A DNA stretch of 13,835 nt from assembly GCA_003151595.1 (NCBI GenBank), contig PLXW01000097.1:1-13835 (forward strand), written 5' to 3'. The notes below the pieces were generated by a model. That model worked only from the letters and a program-made list of their open reading frames with translations. It was not told the origin of the DNA and ran no database searches. This document shows positions 1 through 7,248 of this stretch, piece after piece (positions within the stretch are counted from its first letter, which is position 1; the number at the start of each line of letters is the position of its first letter). The DNA comes from Myxococcales bacterium (GTDB lineage: Bacteria > Myxococcota > Polyangia > Polyangiales > Polyangiaceae). Both the position numbers and the translations under genes were made by a program.

Positions 1-1
1 G

Positions 2-1426
2 GTGATCGATCGCTCGGGATCGATGAGCGGGTTGCCGCTCGAGATGGCCAAGGCCGCCGCGAAGGCCACGGCCGACACGCTCGCCAGCGAAGATCTCCTC
101 GAGGTCGTGGCGTTCGACTCGCAGCCGACGCGCATCGTGAAGATGACGCAAGCGAAGCACCGCGCGCGCATCCAGAACGACATCGCGCGCATTCAACCCG
201 GAGGCGGCACGGAGGTCTTCGGCGCGCTCGACGCCGCATACCAGTCGCTCACCGTCACGCGCGCGCGTCGCAAGCACATCATCCTGCTCACCGACGGGCA
301 GGCGCCCCAGAACGGCATTCGCGATCTCGTCCAGGCCATGGCGGCCGAGGGGATCACGGTCTCGACCGTCGGGCTCGGCGCGGGGATCGACGAGACGCTC
401 CTCCGCATGGTCAGCGATCTCGGCGCCGGTCGCTTCTACAAGGTGATCGATCCGCAGTCGCTCCCGCGCGTCTTCACGCGCGAGACGGAGATGGTGAGCC
501 GCTCGGCCGCGGTCGAGGAGTACTTCCAGCCGAAGGTCGTGGCGCCCGCCGACTTCCTTCGCGGGATCGACATCAACGGCGCGCCGTACTTGCACGGCTA
601 CGTGGCGACGAAGCTGAAGCCGCCGCCGGCGCAGGAGATCCTCGAGTCGGAGCTTCAGGAACCGATCCTCGCGCGGTGGCACGTCGGGCTCGGGTGGTCG
701 ATCGCCTGGACGAGCGACGTGAAGAACCTGTGGGCCGTGGAGTGGCTTCGCTGGCCGCAGTATGGGCAGTTCTGGGGGCAGCTCGTTCGCGAGCACATGC
801 GGCAGAAGAAGCGCCAGCAGCTCGACATGCGCGCGGCGATCGATCCGGCGACGGGGCACGTGAAGGCGTCGATCGATGCGATCGACTCGGACGACAGCTT
901 CGAGAACGGTCTCGACGCGAAGCTCAAGATCACCGGGCCGCAGCCGGGAGGCGAGACGCGCGACGTGCCGATGAAGCAGACCGCGCCCGGCCGCTACGAA
1001 GCGGACTTCCCGCTCGATCGCTACGGGTCGTTCCTGCTGCGCGCGTCGCTCGAGAAGACGATCGACGACGGCGCGAAGTCGCGCTCGGCGATGGTGGCGG
1101 AGAGCTTCGGGCACGTGACCAACCCGTACCCGCGCGAGTATCTGGCGCTCGCGCCGGACGTGGGGACCTTGGAGCGCGCGGCGCTCGCGACGGGGGGCGC
1201 GTTCGATCCCGATCCGAAGGCGCCGTTCGATCCGGCGGGGGAGTCGATCCGGTACCACGAGGATCTGTGGCCGCGGTTCGTGATGGCGGCGGTGGTGCTG
1301 TTCTTGATCGATCTCGCGCTGCGGCGCGTGCGGCTGTTCGATCGCAAGCGCACGGCGCGCGAATCTCGTGGCGGAAGCTTGCGACCTCCCCCTCCGAACC
1401 TCGGGCCGGGCGCCGAGCGCGCCTAG
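2..1426 (+). CDS. VWA-domain membrane protein, 5'-truncated by the window edge
   Basis: The reading frame is open from the first bases to TAG at 1424-1426, giving 474 residues of C-terminal sequence. It opens inside a VWA domain: the MIDAS motif DRSGS is at residues 3-7 of the visible part, the conserved Thr lies in GGGTEVFGAL (67-76), and the LLTDG strand (95-99) follows. The GTG at base 2 encodes the Val before the MIDAS Asp, so it is almost certainly not the start. Residues about 225-265 (GLGWSIAWTSDV, then a Trp-rich stretch and FWGQLVR) resemble large VWA/glutamine-amidotransferase-like membrane proteins, which normally have N-terminal transmembrane segments. A hydrophobic helix at about 424-441 is followed by a basic, Pro-rich tail. 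The likely role is metal-dependent ligand or protein binding at the cytoplasmic membrane; the partner is unknown. The VWA call is secure, the wider family is from memory. Confidence 0.85.
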   Translation: MIDRSGSMSGLPLEMAKAAAKATADTLASEDLLEVVAFDSQPTRIVKMTQAKHRARIQNDIARIQPGGGTEVFGALDAAYQSLTVTRARRKHIILLTDGQAPQNGIRDLVQAMAAEGITVSTVGLGAGIDETLLRMVSDLGAGRFYKVIDPQSLPRVFTRETEMVSRSAAVEEYFQPKVVAPADFLRGIDINGAPYLHGYVATKLKPPPAQEILESELQEPILARWHVGLGWSIAWTSDVKNLWAVEWLRWPQYGQFWGQLVREHMRQKKRQQLDMRAAIDPATGHVKASIDAIDSDDSFENGLDAKLKITGPQPGGETRDVPMKQTAPGRYEADFPLDRYGSFLLRASLEKTIDDGAKSRSAMVAESFGHVTNPYPREYLALAPDVGTLERAALATGGAFDPDPKAPFDPAGESIRYHEDLWPRFVMAAVVLFLIDLALRRVRLFDRKRTARESRGGSLRPPPPNLGPGAERA

Positions 1427-1444
1427 GCCGACCCTTTCGCCTTC

Positions 1445-1684
1445 GAGCTCGACGCCACGGAGGTGGAATTCGATCGACCCGAGGACGAATTCGACCTCCG
1501 ATGGGGTCGAGCTCGACCCCCGACGACTCGAATTCGGTGGCACCGAGGTGGAATTCGGTGGCACCCGAGGTGGAATTCCTATGAGCCGAGGACGAATTCG
1601 ACCTCCGGAGCCTCGAGCTCCACCCCTGGAGGGGTCGAGTTCGACCCTTTTTGCATCGAGCTCGGAGCCGCGAGGGTCGAGCAC
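1445..1684. repeat. Helically phased array of 12 palindromic 6-bp cores (period 21/21/22 bp)
   Basis: Twelve cores of the form GARYTC, with one degenerate end unit, start at 1445, 1466, 1487, 1509, 1530, 1551, 1573, 1594, 1615, 1637, 1658 and 1679. Six are GAATTC, four GAGCTC, one GAGTTC and one GAGCAC. The steps are 21,21,22 repeated without a break, a mean of about 21.3 bp or two helical turns. Spacers of 15-16 bp tend to begin GAC or GGT and end GTC, GTG or GAC, and some are themselves dyad-symmetric, for example CCCC-N4-GGGG at 1623-1634. The longest perfect palindrome is GGGGTCGAGCTCGACCCC (1503-1520). Two units share the identical 20-mer at 1481-1500 and 1588-1607. Units 1530-1550 and 1551-1572 differ by one inserted C. 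A recurring extra base makes coding unlikely. The function is unknown. Confidence 0.85.
1632..1652 (+). terminator. Candidate intrinsic terminator inside the repeat array
   Basis: GGGTCGA (1632-1638) and TCGACCC (1641-1647) form perfect 7-bp arms separated by GT, directly followed by five T residues (1648-1652). This is the classic layout of a Rho-independent terminator on the + strand. It lies about 205 bp after the VWA gene stop and 175 bp before the lipoprotein gene, so it could end read-through transcription. The hairpin is also one unit of the palindrome array, so the resemblance could be incidental; the T tract is the only one in the array. Confidence 0.4.
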
Positions 1685-1826
1685 GACGTGCGCAGAGCCC
1701 GCGCGCGAGCCTCGGATCGTCGCGCGCGCTGCGGTGAGGGTCGCGCGTGCGGCCGGGAGCATCGTTCGCTCGAGCTCGTCGTACATCCGCCCCCTCGCGG
1801 CTTGCAGCGTCGACCGGTATATCTAG
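1685..1826. other. Non-coding remainder of the 1427-1826 gap
   Basis: This stretch between the palindrome array and the lipoprotein gene is GC-rich. It has another GAGCTC at 1772-1777 that is out of phase with the array. I see no convincing -35/-10 pair. A TATATC element at 1818-1823 lies too close to the GTG at 1827 to be the promoter of that gene in the usual way. The promoter of the downstream operon should nevertheless lie here or in the array. Frames open across the gap show no recognisable protein. Confidence 0.4.
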
Positions 1827-3302
1827 GTGATCGACTCTCTTGCGCTTCGTCGGGTTGGGGTTCGGGTCGCGATCGCCGTCGCGCCGTTGTGCGCGTGCGC
1901 CGCGGTGCTGGGGATCGACGATGGGCATCCGCGCGGGACGGGCGTCGGAGAGGATGGGGGAGCGCTGGACGCGACGGTCGGCGACGGTGCCGCGATCTTC
2001 AATGACGCAGCGCCGTTCGACAGCGCGATTCCCGTCGTCACCATCGATGGGTCGGTGGTCTCCCTCGGCTGCGATCCGAGCATCGCGACGGTCGATCCCG
2101 CGCACGGCGTGTTCGTCGCGCTCGGCGGCACCGGGGGAGCTCCGTGCACCGAGTCGGCGCCGTGCAACTCGATTCAGCAGGGCATCGAGGTCGCGAACAA
2201 CGCGGGCGTGCCGACAACGGTCTACGTGGCCGGCGGCGCGTATGTGGAGCAGCTCTCGCTTCGCGCCGGCGTGACGGTCGCGGGGGGATGGTCCTATCCC
2301 GGATGGGAGCGGCTCTGCCCGGCGCAGCCCGTGACGTCCGTGCGTCCTCTGCCTGGCACCACCGTGAGCGTGATCGCGGACAAGCTCAATGGGGTGGCGA
2401 CGCTCTCCACGATCGAGATCGGCAGCGAGGCGGCGATCACCGATCCCGGCGTGACCCTCGTCGGCATCCTCGTGACCGACACGTCGACCTCGCTCACGCT
2501 GAACAACGTCGAAGTATCGATCGCGAACGGCGGTGACGGAGCGAGTGGAGGCGCAGGCGCCACCGGACCCGCGGCGACGGGAACCTGCGAGGCGGGCGAC
2601 GGAGGCGTATCGACGGACATCGGTGCGAAGGGTTTCGGAGCGGACGCGGGATGGTTCGCGTCAGGCACCTACGCGACGATGACGGGTGGAGCCGGCGGTC
2701 AGGGCGGGACCGGAGGTCCTGGAACGCCGGGCGGGAGCGGAACGTGCGTCGAGCAGGTGACGTGCACGGGGGCCGCGCTCTGCAGCAAGGTCGACGCGGG
2801 TCTGTACTGCGGTGCCGAGGGAAAAGCGGGATGCGGCGCGCCGGGTGGGCTCGGTGGACCAGGGGGCGCGTCTGGCGGGAGCAGCATCGCGCTCCTTGTT
2901 TGGGACGCGACCGTTTCGCTCAGCGACTGCGTGCTCAGCGCGCTCAGTGGCGGCAACGGCGGTGCGGGGGGAGCTGGGGGGGCGAGCGGAGCTCCAACGA
3001 ACGGCGTCGCCGGCAATCCTTCGCAGAACGTCAACACCCAGTGTGGCACCGTGACGTGCCAGCAGACGACGGGGCTCGCAGCGGGCGACGGAGGTTCCGC
3101 GGGCGGTACCGGTGGGCTCGGCGCACCCGGCGGGACCGGAGGCGATGGAGCGGGGGGCGATTCGTTCGCCATCGTCCAAGGCGGGAGCGGCAAGGTGCAC
3201 ACGATCAACGCTCCCGTTCTCCAACATGGGGTGGGAGGGGCGAGCGCTGATGGAGGAAATGGCGCGCCTGGCGCTGCCGGCGACCAGCAGATCCTTCAGT
3301 GA
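1827..3302 (+). CDS. Gly-rich, probable surface lipoprotein with beta-helix-like region
   Basis: The 491-residue product starts at GTG 1827, directly after an in-frame TAG (1824-1826); there is no good Shine-Dalgarno. The N-terminus has basic residues, a hydrophobic stretch and an imperfect lipobox L-C-A-C (21-24), so Cys24 is the probable lipidated residue. Residues 107-155 (CNSIQQGIE, then VYVAGGAYVEQLSLRAGVTVAGGW) resemble the first coils of DUF1565/right-handed beta-helix proteins. From about residue 234 to the end the sequence is dominated by GGxGGxGG and Gly-Ala runs, with several Cys residues in the interrupting segments. This recalls Gly-rich outer-surface proteins of Polyangia. A 31-bp gap separates it from the kinase gene, suggesting co-transcription. 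It is probably exported and anchored in the outer membrane; no enzymatic motif was seen. The ligand and function are unknown. Confidence 0.8.
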   Translation: MIDSLALRRVGVRVAIAVAPLCACAAVLGIDDGHPRGTGVGEDGGALDATVGDGAAIFNDAAPFDSAIPVVTIDGSVVSLGCDPSIATVDPAHGVFVALGGTGGAPCTESAPCNSIQQGIEVANNAGVPTTVYVAGGAYVEQLSLRAGVTVAGGWSYPGWERLCPAQPVTSVRPLPGTTVSVIADKLNGVATLSTIEIGSEAAITDPGVTLVGILVTDTSTSLTLNNVEVSIANGGDGASGGAGATGPAATGTCEAGDGGVSTDIGAKGFGADAGWFASGTYATMTGGAGGQGGTGGPGTPGGSGTCVEQVTCTGAALCSKVDAGLYCGAEGKAGCGAPGGLGGPGGASGGSSIALLVWDATVSLSDCVLSALSGGNGGAGGAGGASGAPTNGVAGNPSQNVNTQCGTVTCQQTTGLAAGDGGSAGGTGGLGAPGGTGGDGAGGDSFAIVQGGSGKVHTINAPVLQHGVGGASADGGNGAPGAAGDQQILQ

Positions 3303-3333
3303 TTGCAACGACACGTACAATGACGATCGTCCG

Positions 3334-4734
3334 ATGAACGTACCGCCCACCGAACCCGTCTCCGTCGGCCCCGGCCAAGTGCTCGGCGGGAAGTACCGCG
3401 TCGAGAGGATCATAGGCTCGGGCGGAATGGGCATCGTCGTGTCGGCGCGGCACGTCACGATGAACCATCGCGTCGCCATCAAGATCCTCAACCTCGACGA
3501 AGACGCGGATCGCGAAGACGCGATCGCCCGCTTCCAGCGCGAAGCCCGCGCCGCCGCGCGCATCGAGAGCGATCACGTCGTGCGCGTGACCGACGTCGCG
3601 GCGCTCGACGACGGCACGCCGTACATGGTGATGGACTACCTCGAAGGGGAAGATCTCCGGCGGGTCATCGTCGATCGCGACCAGCTCCCGGTCGCAGAGG
3701 CCGTCGGCTACATCCTCGAAGCGTGCGAGGGGCTCTCCGAGGCTCACGCCGCCGGGGTCGTCCATCGCGACTTGAAGCCGAGCAACCTGTTCCTCGCGCG
3801 GAAGGCGAACGGGACGAAGCTCGTGAAGGTGCTCGACTTCGGGATCTCTAAGGTCGCGCCGCGCGCCGGCGAGGCCGCGATCACGACGACGAACATGCTC
3901 ATGGGCTCGCCGATGTACATGGCGCCGGAGCAGATGCGCTCGTCGCGCGACGTCGACTCGCGCGCGGACATCTGGTCGCTCGGGTTGATCCTCTACGAGC
4001 TGCTCTCCGGAGAGGTGCCGTTTCGCGGCGAGACGATCCCCGAGATCTGCGTCGCCGTGATGAGCGGCGAGCCGGAGCCGATGGCGCACTTTCGCACCGA
4101 CGTCCCCGCCGAGCTCCAGGACATCCTCGCCAAGTGCCTGGCGAAGGATCGCGCCAAGCGGTACCCGACGATGGCGGCGCTCGCGCGCGATCTCGTTCGC
4201 TTCGCCGACGCGGGCGCGCGCGTGCACGCCGACAGGGCCAGCGCCGCGCTGAAGGCCGCGCGCGCGGCGAGTGACCCGCCGCCGACGGGCGAGTCCTCGG
4301 ATCGAGACGCCACGCGCGTCGCCCCCTCGTCGCGCCGCGATCCGCAGACGTTGAAGTCGTGGAGCACCGGGGCGAAGAACGTCGGGGGATCGAGGCGCAC
4401 GGTGTGGGTCGTGCTGGCGACGATCGTCTGCGCCGTCGCGTTGGGTGTGGGGGTGAAGCTCGCGCACGTCTCGCCGGGCGTGGCCCCGATCGTCGCTGCG
4501 CCGCGTGCTCCGATCGCTCCGAGCGCGACGATCGCTCCCGACCCGACGCCGCCGTCGGTCGTTCTCCCGAGCGTCCCGTTCGACTCGCTCCCGCTCGCTG
4601 CGCGCGACGCCGGCACGTCGCGCGCGCCGCGGACCTCGCCGCCGACCGTGGCGCAGACGCCGAACGTTCCGAGCGCGTCCTCCGCAACGCCTCCTCCCAA
4701 GAAAGACGATTGGAAATGGGGCGACCGAAACTAG
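3334..4734 (+). CDS. Membrane-anchored eukaryotic-like Ser/Thr protein kinase
   Basis: The frame extends upstream into the lipoprotein gene, but ATG 3334 is the first start after that gene's stop. It gives 466 residues beginning MNVPPTEPVSVGPGQVLGGKY, usual for such kinases. All core motifs are intact: Gly-loop GSGGMG (28-33), catalytic Lys50 in VAIK, HRDLKPSN (144-151, catalytic Asp146), DFG (168-170), APEQ (197-200) and DIWSLG (212-217). The domain ends near residue 295. A Ser/Arg-rich linker leads to a single transmembrane helix (about 356-376) and then a Pro/Ala/Ser-rich tail of about 90 residues. The tail is probably periplasmic and has no PASTA or other sensor domain that I recognise. 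It should phosphorylate Ser/Thr on cytoplasmic targets. The last 19 bp overlap the next gene, which suggests translational coupling with a possible partner protein. Confidence 0.93.
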   Translation: MNVPPTEPVSVGPGQVLGGKYRVERIIGSGGMGIVVSARHVTMNHRVAIKILNLDEDADREDAIARFQREARAAARIESDHVVRVTDVAALDDGTPYMVMDYLEGEDLRRVIVDRDQLPVAEAVGYILEACEGLSEAHAAGVVHRDLKPSNLFLARKANGTKLVKVLDFGISKVAPRAGEAAITTTNMLMGSPMYMAPEQMRSSRDVDSRADIWSLGLILYELLSGEVPFRGETIPEICVAVMSGEPEPMAHFRTDVPAELQDILAKCLAKDRAKRYPTMAALARDLVRFADAGARVHADRASAALKAARAASDPPPTGESSDRDATRVAPSSRRDPQTLKSWSTGAKNVGGSRRTVWVVLATIVCAVALGVGVKLAHVSPGVAPIVAAPRAPIAPSATIAPDPTPPSVVLPSVPFDSLPLAARDAGTSRAPRTSPPTVAQTPNVPSASSATPPPKKDDWKWGDRN

Positions 4735-5717
4735 CCACCGCGCTGCTCGTGGCGCTCGCGCTCTTCGCTCCGAAGATCGCGCGCGCGCAGACGGCGGAGG
4801 ACAAGGCCGCCGCCGAGTCGGCGTTCGAAGAAGGGAAGCGTCTCATGGCCGCGCACGCCTACGCCGAGGCGTGCCCCAAGTTCGCCGAGAGCCTCCGTCG
4901 CGATCCTGGCCTCGGGACGATGCTTGGTCTCGCCGACTGCTTCGAGAAGAACGGGCAGACCGCGAGCGCGTGGGCGGAGTTTCGTGAAGCCGCTGGAGCG
5001 ACGGCGCGCAAAGGGGACAGGCGCGAAGCGCTGGCGCGCGAGAACGCGGCGCGGTTGGAGCCGCTGCTCTCGAAGGTCGTCGTGCGCATCGCGGCGGAGG
5101 CCGACGTGCGCGGGCTCACGGTGAAGCGCGACGGCGTCGAGATCGAGCGTGCTGCGTGGGGCGAGCAGGTGCCGGTCGATCCCGGCGTGCATGCGATCGC
5201 TGCGTCGGCTCCGGGGCGGAAGGACTGGCAGACCACGGTCAACGTCTCCGCGCACGCGTCGGTTCAAACGGTCACCATCCCGCGACTCGACGAAGCGCCG
5301 CCCGCCGCCGAGGTACTCCCTCCTTCGCCTGCCGCGTCTACTCCTGCCGACACGCAACCCACGACGCAAGGCGACGGTCGCACGCAGCGCATCGCCGCGG
5401 TCGCCGTGGTGGGCGCCGGTGTGGTCGGTGTCGTTCTCGGGACGGTGTTCGGTCTTCACGCCAAATCGAAGCTCGACGAGTCGAACGCCAACAGTCACTG
5501 CGACCCGAGCAACGCGTGCGACGGGCCCGGCATCGGGCTGCGAAGCGACGCGAAGTCGGCGGCGACGGTGTCCACGATCGCCTTCGCGATCGGCGGCGCG
5601 GCGATCGCCGGCGGCGCGGTCCTGTGGTTCACCGCGCCGCGCGGAGACCACACGGGGCAAACGGGAGTAGGGGTTGCGCCGTCGTTGCGCGGAGTCACGC
5701 TGACCGGGACCTTCTGA
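4716..5717 (+). CDS. Exported TPR-like protein with two C-terminal transmembrane helices
   Basis: ATG 4716 lies inside the kinase gene (19-bp overlap) and gives 333 residues. A signal peptide is clear: basic start, LATALLVALALFA, cleavage probably after ARA-Q near residue 25. Residues 26-115 are helical and TPR-like (AAAESAFEEGKRLMAAHAYAE, then CPKFAESLRRDP and LGLADCFEKNGQTASAWAEF). Residues 120-190 look like a beta domain of PEGA type (VKRDGVEIE, VDPGVHAIAASAPG). A Pro/Thr-rich linker leads to two hydrophobic helices at about 226-248 and 284-306. They are separated by a loop with two Cys (CDPSNAC, 262-268) that could form a disulfide. This architecture is often found beside Ser/Thr kinase genes in Polyangia (from memory). 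A role as scaffold or sensor for the adjacent kinase is inference from overlap and topology only. Confidence 0.8.
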   Translation: MGRPKLATALLVALALFAPKIARAQTAEDKAAAESAFEEGKRLMAAHAYAEACPKFAESLRRDPGLGTMLGLADCFEKNGQTASAWAEFREAAGATARKGDRREALARENAARLEPLLSKVVVRIAAEADVRGLTVKRDGVEIERAAWGEQVPVDPGVHAIAASAPGRKDWQTTVNVSAHASVQTVTIPRLDEAPPAAEVLPPSPAASTPADTQPTTQGDGRTQRIAAVAVVGAGVVGVVLGTVFGLHAKSKLDESNANSHCDPSNACDGPGIGLRSDAKSAATVSTIAFAIGGAAIAGGAVLWFTAPRGDHTGQTGVGVAPSLRGVTLTGTF

Positions 5718-5820
5718 CGATCGCTTTCGCCCCGAGGCGCGTTTCGGGCTATGAGTCCAAACCCCTCACGCATCGCGCGACGGGAACAACGGGACCAGAC
5801 CTCGCCGCATCGAATTCAGG

Positions 5821-7245
5821 ATGCGATCGCAATCCGCGCTCGAGAACACCCCCCCGACACGGAAACCGGCCCACGTGACCGACCCCACGAACGACGCTCC
5901 GATCCGCAGCTTCGACGACCTGCTCGCGCCATTCCACGAATGGGCCGGTCTCCCACGCGAGCCGCGCGTCGGCGCCGAGATCGAGAAGTTCGGCGTCTAC
6001 AAGGCGACGAACGAGCCGGTCCATTACGCGGGCGATCGCGGGATCCTTCGCGTGCTGCAGACGCTGGTGCGCGACGCCGGCTGGAAGCCCGAGCTCGAGA
6101 CGGCCGACGGCCCGCTCCTGGCGCTCACCAAGAACGGCGCGTCGATCACCCTCGAGCCCGCCGCGCAGCTGGAGCTGTCGGGCGCGCCGCTGGCGACCAT
6201 CCACCAGATATGTGACGAGCTCCGCGAGCACCTCCGCGAGCTCGCGCCGATCTCGAAGGAGCTCGGGATCACCTGGCTCGGTCTCGGCTTTCATCCGTTC
6301 GCCACGCGCGCCGAGCTCGAGCCGATGGTGCCGAAGCTCCGCTACCCGATCATGCGCGAGTACCTGCCGACGCGCGGCGGCCACGCGCTCGACATGATGC
6401 TCCGCACCTGCACGGTGCAGGCGAACTACGACTACGCGAGCGAAGCGGAGGCGATGCGCATGCTGCGCGTGGGCCTCCAGCTCTCGCCGCTCACCACGGC
6501 CATCTTCGCCAACAGCCCGTGGAAGGAGCGCGTCGCGTTCGGCGGGGTGACGTACCGCGGTCGCACGTGGCTCGACGTCGATCCCGATCGCTCCGGCCTC
6601 TTGCCTTTGATGTGGGCGAACGACGCGCGCTTCGCGACGTACGTGGAGTGGGCGCTCGACGTGCCGATGTTCCTCTTCAAGCGCGACGGCGCGAAGATCG
6701 TGAACACCGGGCAGACGTTCCGCAGCTTTTGGAAGAACGGCTTTCAGGGGTTCCATCCGACGCAATCGGACTGGCAGACGCACCTCAACACCGTGTTCCC
6801 CGAAGTGCGCTTGAAGCGAACGATCGAGATCCGCGGCGCCGACGCGCAGCAGCGCGCGCTCACCTGTGCGCTCCCGGCGCTGTGGACCGGCATCTACTAC
6901 GACGCGCGCGCGTTCGACGAAGCCGACGCGATGGTCGAAGGGTGGACGCACGACGAAGTGAGCGCGAGCCGCGAGGGCGTGTGGAAGGACGGGCTTCGCG
7001 CGCAGTTCCGCGGAGCGCCGCTGCAGAAGCTCGCCGAGCGCCTGATCGAGATCTCCGAAGGGGGCCTCGAGCGCCGCGCGAAGAAGCGCCCCTCGGACGG
7101 CAAGGACGAGCGGGTCCACCTCGCGCGCTTGAAGGCGCTCGTGGCCAGCGGGCGCACGCCGGCCGACGATCTGCTGGAGCGCGTGAAGGCGGGGCCGAAC
7201 TTCGAAGAGCGCGTGCTCGACGCGATCGATCTCACGAAGTTCTGA
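5821..7245 (+). CDS. gshA: Glutamate-cysteine ligase, plant-type (GCS2 family)
   Basis: The product ligates L-Glu and L-Cys with ATP to give gamma-glutamylcysteine, the first step of glutathione synthesis, in the cytoplasm. The 474-residue frame carries the marks of the plant/proteobacterial GCL family: VGAEIEKFGV (about 49-58), SITLEPAAQLELSG in the active site, the Cys-containing TCTVQANYDY, and RTIEIRGAD near residue 340. Length fits the family (about 450-480). ATG 5821 has AGG directly adjacent with no spacing. GTG 5875 (protein beginning VTDPTNDAP) has GGAAA upstream and removes an 18-residue basic, low-complexity leader, so it may be the true start. No glutathione synthetase gene is in the window. 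The 103 bp upstream contain only a weak hairpin (5731-5748). The stop lies 3 bp from the convergent trpF stop. Confidence 0.92.
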   Translation: MRSQSALENTPPTRKPAHVTDPTNDAPIRSFDDLLAPFHEWAGLPREPRVGAEIEKFGVYKATNEPVHYAGDRGILRVLQTLVRDAGWKPELETADGPLLALTKNGASITLEPAAQLELSGAPLATIHQICDELREHLRELAPISKELGITWLGLGFHPFATRAELEPMVPKLRYPIMREYLPTRGGHALDMMLRTCTVQANYDYASEAEAMRMLRVGLQLSPLTTAIFANSPWKERVAFGGVTYRGRTWLDVDPDRSGLLPLMWANDARFATYVEWALDVPMFLFKRDGAKIVNTGQTFRSFWKNGFQGFHPTQSDWQTHLNTVFPEVRLKRTIEIRGADAQQRALTCALPALWTGIYYDARAFDEADAMVEGWTHDEVSASREGVWKDGLRAQFRGAPLQKLAERLIEISEGGLERRAKKRPSDGKDERVHLARLKALVASGRTPADDLLERVKAGPNFEERVLDAIDLTKF

Positions 7246-7248
7246 CGA

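Noticed and set aside
676..1584. Long Arg/Asp-rich frame overlapping the VWA gene
   Set aside because: Composition is typical of an out-of-frame reading of GC-rich coding DNA; the VWA frame has clear domain motifs.
1445..1684. CRISPR array
   Set aside because: The conserved part is only 6 bp, spacers are 15-16 bp and related to one another, and there are no cas genes nearby.
1368..1826. Open frames on both strands across the palindrome array, some with VEFGGTE-like heptads
   Set aside because: A 22-bp step in every third unit shifts the frame, so no frame reads the repeats consistently; several frames are open only because of high GC, and none resembles a known protein.
3112..3333. Upstream extension of the kinase reading frame into the lipoprotein gene
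   Set aside because: It would overlap the lipoprotein gene by almost 200 bp and adds no recognisable sequence; kinase homologues begin close to ATG 3334.
5731..5748. Hairpin CCCGA-N8-TCGGG between the TPR-protein gene and gshA
   Set aside because: The stem is 5 bp with an 8-nt loop and no T tract follows; too weak to call a terminator.
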